A stretch of 64,000 nucleotides of DNA. It comes from Deltaproteobacteria bacterium. Lineage in GTDB: Bacteria > Desulfobacterota > Binatia > UTPRO1. The notes below the pieces were generated by a model, which was not told where the DNA came from, searched no databases, and saw only the letters and a program-made list of their open reading frames with translations. The stretch spans positions 1 to 64,000 of the forward strand of contig JADLHM010000098.1 in assembly GCA_020848745.1 (NCBI GenBank). The letters are read 5' to 3'. The translations under genes and the position numbers were made by a program. Below are positions 25,924 to 34,886 of this stretch, in pieces. Every line of letters begins with the position of its first letter. Positions within the stretch are counted from its first letter, which is position 1.

Positions 25924-26928
25924 GTGCGCGCGATGCGTCTCGTGAGAACCGGCACGCCGCTCGTGGCGGTGGACCTCGCTCCGCTCGAGCCGGAGCCCGG
26001 CGAGATCGTGATCGCGGTGGCGGCGTGCGGCGTCTGCCGGACCGACCTGCACGTCGTCGACGGCGAGCTGCCCGAGGCGCGGTTGCCCGTCGTGCCCGGT
26101 CACGAGGTGGTCGGGCGGGTCCTGCGGCGCGGCGCCGCCGCGACGCGCTTCGTGGTGGGGGCGCGCGTCGGCGTGCCCTGGCTCGGCTGGACGTGTGGCG
26201 CCTGCCGCGCGTGCGTGAACGGACGCGAGAACCTCTGCGAGCGCGCCCGCTTCACCGGCTACACCCTGGACGGCGGGTACGCGGAAGAGGTGCGCGTCGA
26301 CGAGCGCTACTGCTTCGCGCTCGGCGACGGCCCGGACGATGCCCACGCGGCGCCGCTCCTCTGCGCGGGCCTCATCGGCTATCGCTCGCTCCGCCTCGCG
26401 GGCGACGCCGAGCACCTCGGACTCTACGGGTTCGGCGCGGCGGCGCACATCGTGGCGCAGGTCGCGTTGCACCAGGGACGGCGCGTTTACGCGTTCGTGC
26501 GGCCCGGCGACGCGGCGGCGCGCAGCTTCGCGGAGCGCCTCGGGGTCACGTGGGCGGGCGACGCCGACGCACAGCCGCCCGCGGCGCTCGACGCGGCGAT
26601 CATCTACGCGCCGGTCGGCGCCCTCGTGCCGCAGGCGCTCCGCTCCGTGGCGCCGGGCGGCGCCGTCGTCTGCGCCGGCATCCACATGAGCGACATTCCG
26701 TCGTTTCCCTACGCGCTCCTCTGGCGTGAGCGCTCCGTGCGCTCGGTCGCCAATCTGACGCGCCGGGACGGCGAGGAGTTCCTGGCCCTCGCGGCGACGC
26801 TGGCGCTCGCGACGTCGATCGTCGAGTATCCGCTTGCCGACGCGAACCGCGCGCTCGCGGATCTTCGCGAGGGTCGCGTGAACGGCGCCGCCGTGCTGCG
26901 CCCCGGCCCCGTCGATCCCATCGTTTGA
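25924..26928 (+). CDS. Zinc-dependent alcohol dehydrogenase
   Basis: 334 residues of the medium-chain dehydrogenase superfamily. Catalytic zinc ligands are visible in ACGVCRTDLHV and GHEVVG; the structural-zinc cysteines are in CGACRACVNGRENLC. The coenzyme domain shows LYGFGAAAH, slightly unlike the usual GxGxxG, a feature of the TIGR02822-like subfamily. GTG 25924 or ATG 25933 may be the start. The 226 bp upstream hold no recognisable gene. A link to the sphingolipid cluster that follows is possible but not shown. Confidence 0.88.
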   Translation: MRAMRLVRTGTPLVAVDLAPLEPEPGEIVIAVAACGVCRTDLHVVDGELPEARLPVVPGHEVVGRVLRRGAAATRFVVGARVGVPWLGWTCGACRACVNGRENLCERARFTGYTLDGGYAEEVRVDERYCFALGDGPDDAHAAPLLCAGLIGYRSLRLAGDAEHLGLYGFGAAAHIVAQVALHQGRRVYAFVRPGDAAARSFAERLGVTWAGDADAQPPAALDAAIIYAPVGALVPQALRSVAPGGAVVCAGIHMSDIPSFPYALLWRERSVRSVANLTRRDGEEFLALAATLALATSIVEYPLADANRALADLREGRVNGAAVLRPGPVDPIV

Positions 26929-26991
26929 TTCTCGGCCGCATCCTCCCTACAGGAGAGGCACCGGGTCATCCGGCGGGAGGCGGGGGACGCA

Positions 26992-28254
26992 ATGGATCTT
27001 TTTCAGACCTGCTACGACTACCAAGAACCGGGCTTCGTGCGGTCGGCCGGCGTGTATCCTTTCTTCTTGCCGCTGGAGGGCTCGGAAGGGCCGGTCGTCA
27101 CCTACCAGGACAAAGAGGTGGTGATGATGGGGTCCAACAACTACCTCGGCCTGACCCACCATCCGAGGGTCCGGGCGGCCGCCAAGCAGGCAATCGATCA
27201 GTACGGCACGGGCTGCACCGGCTCGCGCTTCCTGAACGGCAACCTGGACCTGCACGACCAGCTCGAACGCGAGCTTGCGGCGCTCTTCGGCTACGAAGAG
27301 GCGCTCGTGTTCGCATCGGGCTTCCTCGCGAACGTCGGCGTGCTCGCGGCCCTCGGCTCGATCCCGGGCACGGTGATCTTCTCCGAGCGCGAGAACCACG
27401 CGAGCCTGATCGACGGAACGCGCCTCGCGCGCGGCGAGGTGCGGCTCTTCAAGGACCTCGCCGACCTCGATCGCCAACTCGCGGTGGGGGGGACCGACTG
27501 GTCGCATGCGCTGGTCGTCTGCGACGCCGTCTTCTCGATGACCGGGCGGGTGATGGATCTCCGCCGGCTTGCCGAGCTCAAGCGCAAGTACAAGTTCAAG
27601 CTCTACGTCGACGACGCGCACGGCATCGGCGTGCTCGGCCCCGATGGGCGCGGTGCGGTGTTCGATCAGGGCGTGCGTGACGACGTCGACCTGCTGTTCG
27701 GCACGTTCAGCAAGTCGCTCGCGAGCCTCGGCGGCTTCGTGTGCGGCGAGAAACGCGTGATCGACTGGCTCCGACACAAGACGCGCTCGCTCATCTTCAC
27801 GGCTGGCTTGCCGCCGGCATCGGTCGCTGCCGCGCTCGCGGCCCTGGGCGTGATGCGGGACGAAGCGGGGGAGTTGCGGGCCCGCGTCTGGGCCAATACC
27901 CGCTACTGGCACGACGGTCTCGACGCGATCGGCTACTGCACGATGGGATCGACGACGCCGATCGTGCCCGCGATGATCGGCTCCGAGTCCCTGGCCTTCC
28001 GGATCGCGCGCGATCTCCTCGACCTCGGCGTCTTCGCGATTCCGGTGCCGTATCCGGTGGTGCCGTACGGACAGTCGCTCATCCGCACGAGCGTGATGCC
28101 GACCCACACGCGCGCCCACCTCGATCGCGCGCTCGATGCCTTCGCGCAGGTACGCCAACGCTACGCCATTCCCGAGTTCGATCTCGACAATCTGCCGACG
28201 GCGGACCACGAGGACTGGTCGTGGTTCCTGCCTGACCAGGCGAAGTCGGCGTAG
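26992..28254 (+). CDS. spt: Serine palmitoyltransferase-like alpha-oxoamine synthase
   Basis: 420 residues, fold type I PLP enzyme. Family marks: SNNYLGL (48-54), YGTGCTGSRFLNG (71-83), NHAS (His136), YVDDAHG (Asp207, His210) and TFSKSLASLGG with the PLP lysine at 241. The GTGCTGSRFLNGNLDLH block is closer to Bacteroidetes-type serine palmitoyltransferases than to biotin or glycine enzymes, and BioF/Kbl partners are absent. SPT condenses serine with acyl-CoA/ACP to 3-ketosphinganine, the committed step of sphingolipid synthesis. Context (ceramide synthase-like, CerR-like, desaturase, kinase) supports this. GGGAGG lies upstream of the ATG. Confidence 0.82.
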   Translation: MDLFQTCYDYQEPGFVRSAGVYPFFLPLEGSEGPVVTYQDKEVVMMGSNNYLGLTHHPRVRAAAKQAIDQYGTGCTGSRFLNGNLDLHDQLERELAALFGYEEALVFASGFLANVGVLAALGSIPGTVIFSERENHASLIDGTRLARGEVRLFKDLADLDRQLAVGGTDWSHALVVCDAVFSMTGRVMDLRRLAELKRKYKFKLYVDDAHGIGVLGPDGRGAVFDQGVRDDVDLLFGTFSKSLASLGGFVCGEKRVIDWLRHKTRSLIFTAGLPPASVAAALAALGVMRDEAGELRARVWANTRYWHDGLDAIGYCTMGSTTPIVPAMIGSESLAFRIARDLLDLGVFAIPVPYPVVPYGQSLIRTSVMPTHTRAHLDRALDAFAQVRQRYAIPEFDLDNLPTADHEDWSWFLPDQAKSA

Positions 28255-28258
28255 CCGC

Positions 28259-28282
28259 GCGCGCGGAGCCGGCTCCGCGCGC
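28259..28282. terminator. Palindromic terminator between spt and the reductase gene
   Basis: GCGCGCGGAGCC immediately followed by its complement GGCTCCGCGCGC forms a perfect 24-bp palindrome in the 37-bp space between two convergent genes. No T-run. Position suggests a bidirectional terminator. Confidence 0.5.
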
Positions 28283-28291
28283 AGGCGCGCG

Positions 28292-29260
28292 TCAGAGCCA
28301 GCCGCTCCGGCGATACCACGCGGCCGTGCGCGCGAGCCCGGTCGCGAGATCGGTCGCCGCGCGCCACCCCGTCGCCGACTCCAGCGCGGCCGGCGAGCAG
28401 AGCCACGCGTCGGCGAGAATCTCGTTGGCCTTGTCGCGCGAGAGGAGCGTCGCGCGGCGCGCGAGCCGCGCGCTCGCCCCCGTCACGAAGAAGAGCGGCC
28501 GGACGATCGCGCGGGGCAGGGGCACCACGCGGACGCGGGCGTCGAGCGCCGCGGCGATCGCCTCGACGAGCGCCCGCGCCGTCGTCGGCGTCGGGTGGGC
28601 GGGGTAGTACACGCCCGCCGGCGGACGCTCCACGCACTCGGCGATCGCGGCGGCGAGATCCGGCGCGTAGACGAGGGACAGGCGCTGTCCGCCGTCGCCG
28701 AACATCGGCGCGACGCCCCGCCGGGCAATGCGGAAGAGGCGGAGGAACTCGCGGTCGTGCGGACCGTAGACGGCCGGCGGTCGGAGGATCGTCCACGGGA
28801 TCGCGAGCGCGCGTACGGGCGCTTCGCCGGCGAGCTTGCTCCTGCCGTAGTCGCTCACGGGATGCGGCGGCTCGTCGCCCGTCGGCGCGCGGCCGAAGAT
28901 CGTGGGGCCGGCCGCCGTGAGGCTGCTGACGTGTACGAAGCTGCGGATGCCCGGCCGCGCGCGCACCGCGTCCACGAGCGCGCGCGTGCCGCCGGCGTTC
29001 ACGGCGAAGAGCTCGGCGCGGCTCCGCGCCGCGACGAGCCCCGCGAGATGGACGACACCGTCGGCCCCGGCGGCGCCGCGCTCGAGTGCGGCGCGGTCGC
29101 CGAGGCCGCCCGCGACGATCGTCGGCGGCGCGTCGCCGAACAGCGCGCCGGCCTTCCGCGCGTCGCGCACGAGGCAGGCGACCTCGTGACCGCGCGCGCG
29201 CAGCGCGGCGACCACGTGGACTCCGACGAAGCCGGTCGCGCCGGTCACGAACACGCGCAT
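28292..29260 (-). CDS. NAD(P)-dependent epimerase/dehydratase, CerR-like (putative ketosphinganine/ketoceramide reductase)
   Basis: 322 residues, extended short-chain dehydrogenase. Rossmann motif GATGFVG at 7-13, Ser-112/113 and Tyr138-x3-Lys142 (YGRSK) form the catalytic set. The C-terminal part has long apolar stretches (LPRAIVRPLFFVTGASARLARR) often seen in enzymes acting on membrane lipids. In Caulobacter a member of this superfamily (CerR) reduces the 3-keto group during ceramide synthesis, and here it converges directly on the spt gene, so the same role is inferred. A sugar-nucleotide or sterol substrate is the alternative. Confidence 0.72.
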   Translation of the reverse strand: MRVFVTGATGFVGVHVVAALRARGHEVACLVRDARKAGALFGDAPPTIVAGGLGDRAALERGAAGADGVVHLAGLVAARSRAELFAVNAGGTRALVDAVRARPGIRSFVHVSSLTAAGPTIFGRAPTGDEPPHPVSDYGRSKLAGEAPVRALAIPWTILRPPAVYGPHDREFLRLFRIARRGVAPMFGDGGQRLSLVYAPDLAAAIAECVERPPAGVYYPAHPTPTTARALVEAIAAALDARVRVVPLPRAIVRPLFFVTGASARLARRATLLSRDKANEILADAWLCSPAALESATGWRAATDLATGLARTAAWYRRSGWL

Positions 29261-29325
29261 CGTGCCGGCGATCGTATCCCATCGCGCGGCGTCCCGTCGC
29301 CTTGACGCTCCGTGGGGTGCGTGCG

Positions 29326-30432
29326 ATGCGAACCGGCTTGCGCACCGCCGTCGCCACCGGCTTTCCGCCGCTGCTCGATCGATACGTGGCGCGCGAGGTG
29401 ACGTCGCACGCGTTCGGCGGCTTCGCGGTCGTGCTCGGGGTATTCCTCGTCACGCGGGGGAGCGTCCTGCTGTCCGACGCGGCCGTGGGGGGCTTGCCCG
29501 GCGGCGTACTGGCGGTGCTCCTCGGGCTCCGCACGGTGATGGCGCTGCCCTCGTTGCTGCCGGCGGTCGCGTATCTCGGCGTGCTGCTCGCGATGAATCG
29601 CCTCTCGCGCGACCGCGAGCTGATCGCGATGGCGGCGACGGGGATCGGGCCCGGACGACTCGAGCGCGCGGTCCTCGGCTGCGGTCTCTGCGCCGCGCTC
29701 GTGGTCGCCGTGCTCTCCTTCGCGGGACGGCCGTGGGCGGCGGCGCGGTACGCCGAGGTCCGTGACCTCGCCATCGCCCGGTCGGGCCTCGACGACATCA
29801 CGCCGGGGGTCTTCTACGAGCTCCGTTCGACGGCGCGCGAGGTGGTGTTCGCCGGCGCGCGGTCGGCGACCGACCCGGCCTACCTCGAGGACGTGTTCGT
29901 GCAGCGGCGTGACGCGAACGGGCTCGCGGTCTTCTCCGCGGCGCGGGCGATCGAGACGCGCGACCCGGCGCATGGCATCCGCAACCTCGTCCTCGAGGAC
30001 GGCTACCAGTACGATCTCACCGTCGAGAGCGACAAGCAGACCGTGACGCGGTTCGAGCGCCTCGCGATGCAGGTGCCGCTGCCTCCGCGCGAGGGCGACG
30101 CCGAGAAGAGCCTCACGTGGCGCGAGCTCTTCGCCGCCGCCGATCCGGAGTCCGTCGCGGAGCTCCAGTGGCGTGCCGCCATGCCGATCGCGACCGTCCT
30201 CCTCTGCCTGCTCGCGATTCCGCTCGGCCGCTTCGACCCGCGCTCGGGCCGGACGGCGCGGCTCTTCACGGCGGCGCTGGCCTACATGGTGTATCGGGCG
30301 CTGCTCGGGACCGCGAAGAGCTGGGTCGCGAACGGGATCCTGCCGGCAGCGGCCGGGCTGTGGATGGTCCATGGCGCCTGTTTCGGCGTGGTGCTCGCGC
30401 TCGCCTGGCGGCAGCGCCGGGCCGCGGGATGA
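29326..30432 (+). CDS. LptF/LptG family permease (first of a pair)
   Basis: About 368 residues with the LptF/G layout: N-terminal LLDRYVAREVTSHAFGGF helix, three helices, a large periplasmic beta-jellyroll-like domain (roughly 130-280), then three C-terminal helices. The block LAMNRLSRDRELIAMAATGIGPGRL matches the cytoplasmic coupling loop. ATG 29326 begins the family similarity; the frame is open upstream but Arg-rich. LptF/G normally extract lipopolysaccharide for LptB2FG, yet no lptB/C/A are near; within a sphingolipid cluster it may serve ceramide-lipid export. Overlaps the next gene by 4 bp. Confidence 0.82.
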   Translation: MRTGLRTAVATGFPPLLDRYVAREVTSHAFGGFAVVLGVFLVTRGSVLLSDAAVGGLPGGVLAVLLGLRTVMALPSLLPAVAYLGVLLAMNRLSRDRELIAMAATGIGPGRLERAVLGCGLCAALVVAVLSFAGRPWAAARYAEVRDLAIARSGLDDITPGVFYELRSTAREVVFAGARSATDPAYLEDVFVQRRDANGLAVFSAARAIETRDPAHGIRNLVLEDGYQYDLTVESDKQTVTRFERLAMQVPLPPREGDAEKSLTWRELFAAADPESVAELQWRAAMPIATVLLCLLAIPLGRFDPRSGRTARLFTAALAYMVYRALLGTAKSWVANGILPAAAGLWMVHGACFGVVLALAWRQRRAAG

Positions 30433-31496
30433 GGCTCCTCGACCGCCACGTCGGTCTCTCGGTCGTGCGGAGCTTCGGCGAGGCGCTCGGGGGGCTCCTC
30501 GCCGTGTTCACGGTCCTGCGCGTCACCGAGGAGCTGCGCGCGGTCGGCGGCGGATGGACGGTCGGTCGCGCGCTCGGCTTCGTCGTCCTCACGCTTCCGA
30601 GCGAGGCCTACGAGCTCTTTCCGGCGGCCGCGCTGCTCGGAGCGGTCCTGGGTCTCGGGCGGCTCGCGAACGACCGCGAGCTCGTCGCCATGCAGGCCGC
30701 GGGGTACTCGCCGCTGCGCGTCGCGCGCGCCGTCTTCGGGGCGGCGCTCGTGCTGGCGCTCGGCGGCGCGGCCGTGGGCGAGCTCGTGGCGGTGCCGCTC
30801 AGCCAGCGGGCGCACGCGCAGCGCGCGCTCGTGCTTTCCGGCGGCCGCGCGCTCTCGACCGCGTCGGGGCTCTGGGTGCGCGCCGGGTCGGGCTTCGTCA
30901 ACATCGGCGCGCTCAACGCCGACGGCTCCCTCGGCGAGGTCTACGAGTTCGATTTCGCGGGCGGCCGCGCGCTCGCGCGCTTCACCTACGCGCGCGTGGC
31001 CTTGCCGACGGCGGACGGATGGCGGCTTCGTGATCTCCGCGAAAGCACCTTCCACGACGACGTCGCGACCACCCGCAGCGCCGCGCTCGAGCCGTGGCGC
31101 GTCGACGTCGCCCCGAAACGGCTCCAGACCCTCTGGCTCGAGCCGCGCGATCTCTCGCTCGCGGAGCTCGTGCGCACCATCGTGACGCTGCGGGCGCAGC
31201 GGCAGAATCCCATCGCGCACGAGGTCGCCTTCTGGCGGCGGGCGAGCGCCCCGGTGTACATGGGGGTGATGGTGCTCCTTGCGGTTCCCATGGTGATGGT
31301 GAGCGGACGCGCGGTGCGCGTCGGCGAGCGCGCGCTCGTGGCGGCGCTCGTCGGGATCGGGTTCCAGATGGCGCGGGAGATGTTCACCAACTTCGGGCTC
31401 GTCGCCGGTGTGTCGCCGCTCGCGATCGCGCTCCTGCCCGCGCTCGTCGCGGGCGTCGCCGTCGTGGCGCTTTTCCGCCGCGCGGGATTGGCATGA
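30429..31496 (+). CDS. LptF/LptG family permease (second of a pair)
   Basis: About 355 residues, overlapping the preceding permease by ATGA. Starts MRLLDRHVGLSVVRSFGEAL and has the ELVAMQAAGYSPLRVARAV coupling loop, a periplasmic beta domain and the late RQNPIAHEVAFWRRASAP segment characteristic of LptG. Six membrane helices expected. It should pair with the upstream protein as a heterodimeric transmembrane unit needing an ABC ATPase supplied from elsewhere. It is also coupled by ATGA overlap to the phosphatidyltransferase gene, which ties lipid export to lipid synthesis. Confidence 0.84.
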   Translation: MRLLDRHVGLSVVRSFGEALGGLLAVFTVLRVTEELRAVGGGWTVGRALGFVVLTLPSEAYELFPAAALLGAVLGLGRLANDRELVAMQAAGYSPLRVARAVFGAALVLALGGAAVGELVAVPLSQRAHAQRALVLSGGRALSTASGLWVRAGSGFVNIGALNADGSLGEVYEFDFAGGRALARFTYARVALPTADGWRLRDLRESTFHDDVATTRSAALEPWRVDVAPKRLQTLWLEPRDLSLAELVRTIVTLRAQRQNPIAHEVAFWRRASAPVYMGVMVLLAVPMVMVSGRAVRVGERALVAALVGIGFQMAREMFTNFGLVAGVSPLAIALLPALVAGVAVVALFRRAGLA

Positions 31497-32716
31497 CGGC
31501 CGGCGGCGCGCCTGCCGTCGCGATCGTCGGCGGCCGCGACGTGCGCCTGTGGGGCATCGACGGCGCCGAACGGCTCGCGCGCCAGCTGCGCGCGGCGGGC
31601 GTGACGCAGGTGGCGCGCGACACGAGTCCGCCGGCGTCCGCGGCCTCCGTACTGTGGCTGCGCGGCGACTATCTCTTCGAGGACCGCACGCTCGCCGACC
31701 TCCTGCGCCAGCCGGGGGTCGCGCTGACCGCCTCCGGCGCGCGCGCGCGCGCGGTCGCGGCGCACGTGAGCGCGCCGGAGGCCGCCGCGGCGCGCGCCGT
31801 CGTCGAGGGCGAGGCCGACCCGACGTCGCTGTCGAACGTCGTCGTGCACAGCCCGGAGGCTTTCTCGACGGCGTTCGTGCGAAAGCTCCACAAGGCGGCG
31901 CCGCCGGTCGTGCTGCGGGTGCGTCCCGAGCGCGCCGCCGCGCTCGAGCGCCATCTCTTCGACGGCTCCTACAAGGGCGTCACCGACCTCGTGACCAAGT
32001 GGCTGTGGCCGGCGCCGGCGCGCGCGGTCGTGCGCGTCTGCGCGCGCCACGGCATCCCGCCGAACGCGGTCACCTCGGTGAGCTTCCTCCTCGTCGTGGG
32101 CGCGACCGTGCTCTTCGCGTCCGGCTGGTTCGGCGTCGGACTCGCGCTCGCCTGGATCATGACGTTTCTCGACACCGTCGACGGCAAGCTCGCGCGCGTC
32201 ACGGTCACGTCGACGCCGTTCGGGCACTACTTCGACCACACGATCGACTCCGTGCACCCGCCCGTCTGGTACATCGCGTGGGCGCTCGGCGTGACCGGGC
32301 CGACGCACGTCCTCACGGTGCTCCCCCTGCTGGTCGTGATCGTCGCCTTCTACGTCGGCGGCCGCTTCTTCGAGAGCTTCTTCAAGCACGCGGTCGGCGG
32401 CGGCTCGCTCTTCGCCTGGCGCCCGTTCGATTCGTACTTTCGCCTGGTCATGGCGCGCCGGAACCCGAATCTGATCGTCTTGACGGTGTCGTGGCTCGCC
32501 GGCGCGCCGCGGACCGGACTCATCGTCGTCGCCCTCTGGACGGTGCTCTCGACGGTGATCCTCGGCGTCCGCTGTCTGCAGGGCATGCGGGTGCGGCGGC
32601 GCTCCGGGTCCCTCCGGCCCTGGATCGAGGAGCTCGGCAACGAGGCCGCCGTCGTGCCGGGCTGGGCGAAGCCGTTCGTCGCAGACCTTGCCGCCGTGCG
32701 CCATCTCGTGCAGTAA
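31493..32716 (+). CDS. CDP-alcohol phosphatidyltransferase with extra N-terminal domain
   Basis: 407 residues. The catalytic signature D-x2-DG-x2-AR-x8-G-x3-D-x3-D runs exactly from Asp227 to Asp252 (DTVDGKLAR ... GHYFDHTID). Membrane helices follow. Residues 1-180 form a separate alpha/beta domain that resembles a nucleotidyltransferase lacking its GxGxR signature, in the arrangement of inositol-phosphate cytidylyltransferase/DIPP synthase fusions. It transfers a phospho-alcohol from a CDP carrier; with the neighbouring kinase and cytidylyltransferases it probably builds the head group of a ceramide phospholipid. ATGA overlap with the upstream permease. Confidence 0.85.
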   Translation: MTAGGAPAVAIVGGRDVRLWGIDGAERLARQLRAAGVTQVARDTSPPASAASVLWLRGDYLFEDRTLADLLRQPGVALTASGARARAVAAHVSAPEAAAARAVVEGEADPTSLSNVVVHSPEAFSTAFVRKLHKAAPPVVLRVRPERAAALERHLFDGSYKGVTDLVTKWLWPAPARAVVRVCARHGIPPNAVTSVSFLLVVGATVLFASGWFGVGLALAWIMTFLDTVDGKLARVTVTSTPFGHYFDHTIDSVHPPVWYIAWALGVTGPTHVLTVLPLLVVIVAFYVGGRFFESFFKHAVGGGSLFAWRPFDSYFRLVMARRNPNLIVLTVSWLAGAPRTGLIVVALWTVLSTVILGVRCLQGMRVRRRSGSLRPWIEELGNEAAVVPGWAKPFVADLAAVRHLVQ

Positions 32717-32724
32717 GCACGGGG

Positions 32725-33807
32725 TTGCCGCCGCGCGGACCACAGGAGGCCCTCGAGGTTCCGGCCGACCCGGCCGTCGTCGATCAGCAGCCGCACCGCC
32801 TCGAGGCGTCGGACGGTCACGGTGAGCGGCCGCGTCGTTATCCGCTGCAGGTCGCGATCATCAGCAATCCGACGAGCGGCCAGAACGCCCGCCGCGGGCT
32901 GCTCGCGAGGATCGAAGGGCTGCTCGCGGGCCATACGGGCGTCCGGCACTACACCGAGCGCACGTTCGAAGGCCTGGCCGAGGCGACGCGCGCGGTGGTG
33001 GACGCCGAGACCGAGATCGTGGTGGTGAACGGCGGCGACGGTTCGGTGCAGACGGTCCTCACCGCCATGCTGTGCGCGCCGCTCGATCGGCTGCCGCTCC
33101 TCGCGGTGCTGCCGGGCGGCACGACCAACACGACCGCGCGCAACGTCGGCTACGGATCGGACCCGCTGGCGGCGCTCGCGCGGCTGCTTCGCGAGTCGGC
33201 GCGCGGCGTGCTCGCCGGCCGCGTCGAGCGTCGGCCGGTCGTGTGCGCGGACCTTCCCGACGGCCCGCAGTTCGCGATGATGTTCGGCGCCGGCGCCGTC
33301 TATGACGGCATCGTCTTCGCGCGCAATCAGCTCGAGAGCCACGGCGTCCGCGGTCAGCTCGGCGGCGGCGTCGCCCTCGCGACCTTTCTCGCCCGCGTCC
33401 TCACCGGCCGCGCCGGCACGATGTTCCCGCCGCTCGCGGCCGAGGTCCGCCTCGACGGGCGGGTGCTCCCGCCGACGCGCTACTTCGGCATGCTCACCTC
33501 GACGATCGATCGGCAGTTCCTCGGCGTGAGGCCGTACTGGGGTGTGGGTCCGGGACCGCTGCGCTTCAGCGCGATGCGCGAGGGGCCGCAACACCTCGCG
33601 CGCGCCATCTTTCCGGCCCTCCGTGGACGCCCGAGCCCGTGGCTCCGGCCGGAGCTCGGCTATTACAGCCACAACGTCGACGAGGTCGACCTCCGGTTCG
33701 ACGGCGGGTTCACGCTCGACGGTGAGCTCTTCGCGCCGAGCGGACGCGAGCGGCACGTCGTGCTGACGGCGCGGCGCTCGGCGTACTTCCTGCGAGCGAC
33801 GCCGTGA
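32725..33807 (+). CDS. Diacylglycerol/ceramide kinase-like lipid kinase
   Basis: About 360 residues. The DAGK catalytic domain starts at VAIISNPTSGQNARRG (about 43) and carries NGGDGS (102-106) for ATP binding and LPGGTTNTTARN (about 129). Eukaryotic sphingosine/ceramide kinases and the Caulobacter ceramide kinase belong to this superfamily. The start is uncertain: TTG 32725, 9 nt after the previous stop, is the only usual start codon in frame ahead of the domain. In this setting phosphorylation of ceramide is more likely than of diacylglycerol, but sequence alone does not decide. Confidence 0.8.
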   Translation: MPPRGPQEALEVPADPAVVDQQPHRLEASDGHGERPRRYPLQVAIISNPTSGQNARRGLLARIEGLLAGHTGVRHYTERTFEGLAEATRAVVDAETEIVVVNGGDGSVQTVLTAMLCAPLDRLPLLAVLPGGTTNTTARNVGYGSDPLAALARLLRESARGVLAGRVERRPVVCADLPDGPQFAMMFGAGAVYDGIVFARNQLESHGVRGQLGGGVALATFLARVLTGRAGTMFPPLAAEVRLDGRVLPPTRYFGMLTSTIDRQFLGVRPYWGVGPGPLRFSAMREGPQHLARAIFPALRGRPSPWLRPELGYYSHNVDEVDLRFDGGFTLDGELFAPSGRERHVVLTARRSAYFLRATP

Positions 33808-34745
33808 CGGGGCCGACGCTCGAGGCCATGGTCGAGCGCGAGCTCGATGCGACGGTTCCGGAGGGCGCCCATCGCCTCGCCGAGAGGCTGCGGCTGCGCT
33901 TCGGGGCCGCGCTCCGCGCGGTGGTCATGTACGGGTCGAACCTCCGGCGGGGCGACGACGATGAGGGGGTGCTCGATCTCTACGCGCTGGTGTCGAGCTA
34001 TCCGAGCGCCTATCCGCAGCGGCCCGGGCTCGCGATGATCAACCGCCTGCTGCCGCCGAACGTCTTCTATATGGAGGTGCAGGGCGAGCGGCATCCGGTG
34101 CGCTGCAAGTACGCGGTCCTCGCCCTCGACGACCTGCCGCGGCTGACCTCGCGCCACACCGCCGAGCCGTATTTCTGGGCGCGCTTCGCGCAGCCCTGCG
34201 CGCTCGTCTGGGCCGCCGACGTCGAGGCGCGCGCGCTCGTCGTCGCGGCGTTCGCGGGCGCGATCCGGACGTTCGTCCGGTTCGCCGTGCCCTTCGCGGA
34301 CGAGCGGTTCGACGCCCGCGCGCTCTGGACGCGCGCCTGGCGGGCGACCTACGGCGCCGAGATCCGGCCCGAGCGGCCGGGGGCCGCCGAGGTGCTCTGG
34401 GCGGCGAACGCGGCGCGCTTCGTGGCCGCGACGGCGCTCGCGCTCCCGAGCGTTCCCTGGCCGGTCGCGGCGGAGGCCGGCGCGTTCACGGTCGCGCTCC
34501 CGCCCCGCGAGCGGCGGCGCGCGCTCCGGGCCTGGCGGGTCCGCCGCTTACGCGCGAAAGCCGCGTTTCTCCTGCGGATCCTGCGAAACGCGATGATCTT
34601 CGAGGGGGGCGTGGACTACGTCCTCTGGAAGATCCAGCGCCATGCGGGTGTCGCCGTCACCTCCGATTGGCGGCAGCGGCGCCACCCGCTGCTCGCGCTC
34701 GGCGCCGAAGCCTGGCGCCTCTATCGGGCCGGCGCTTTCCGCTGA
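33804..34745 (+). CDS. Tam41-like phosphatidate cytidylyltransferase
   Basis: 313 residues; GTG start overlaps the kinase stop (GTGA). It has a nucleotidyltransferase core with YGSN (43-46), DDDEGVLDLYALV (acidic residue pair, Asp58) and then NVFYMEVQGERHPVRCKYAVLALDDL, a layout that matches mitochondrial Tam41 (MMP37), which makes CDP-diacylglycerol. Tam41 relatives are uncommon in bacteria. In this cluster it may activate a phosphorylated ceramide or phosphatidate with CTP. The remaining ~150 residues are helical and Arg-rich, plausibly membrane associated. Confidence 0.66.
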   Translation: MTGPTLEAMVERELDATVPEGAHRLAERLRLRFGAALRAVVMYGSNLRRGDDDEGVLDLYALVSSYPSAYPQRPGLAMINRLLPPNVFYMEVQGERHPVRCKYAVLALDDLPRLTSRHTAEPYFWARFAQPCALVWAADVEARALVVAAFAGAIRTFVRFAVPFADERFDARALWTRAWRATYGAEIRPERPGAAEVLWAANAARFVAATALALPSVPWPVAAEAGAFTVALPPRERRRALRAWRVRRLRAKAAFLLRILRNAMIFEGGVDYVLWKIQRHAGVAVTSDWRQRRHPLLALGAEAWRLYRAGAFR

Positions 34746-34886
34746 CGGAGCCCGACGGTCATCGAAAAGGCACCCGTTCGCTTCGTTTGACGCTCGGGCG
34801 TTTGTCTGTCACACGACCGTAGCACTGCGCTCACCGCGCGGTGACTTCGGCGCTGGCGGGTCAACGGGTCGATTCAAGGACGGGGA

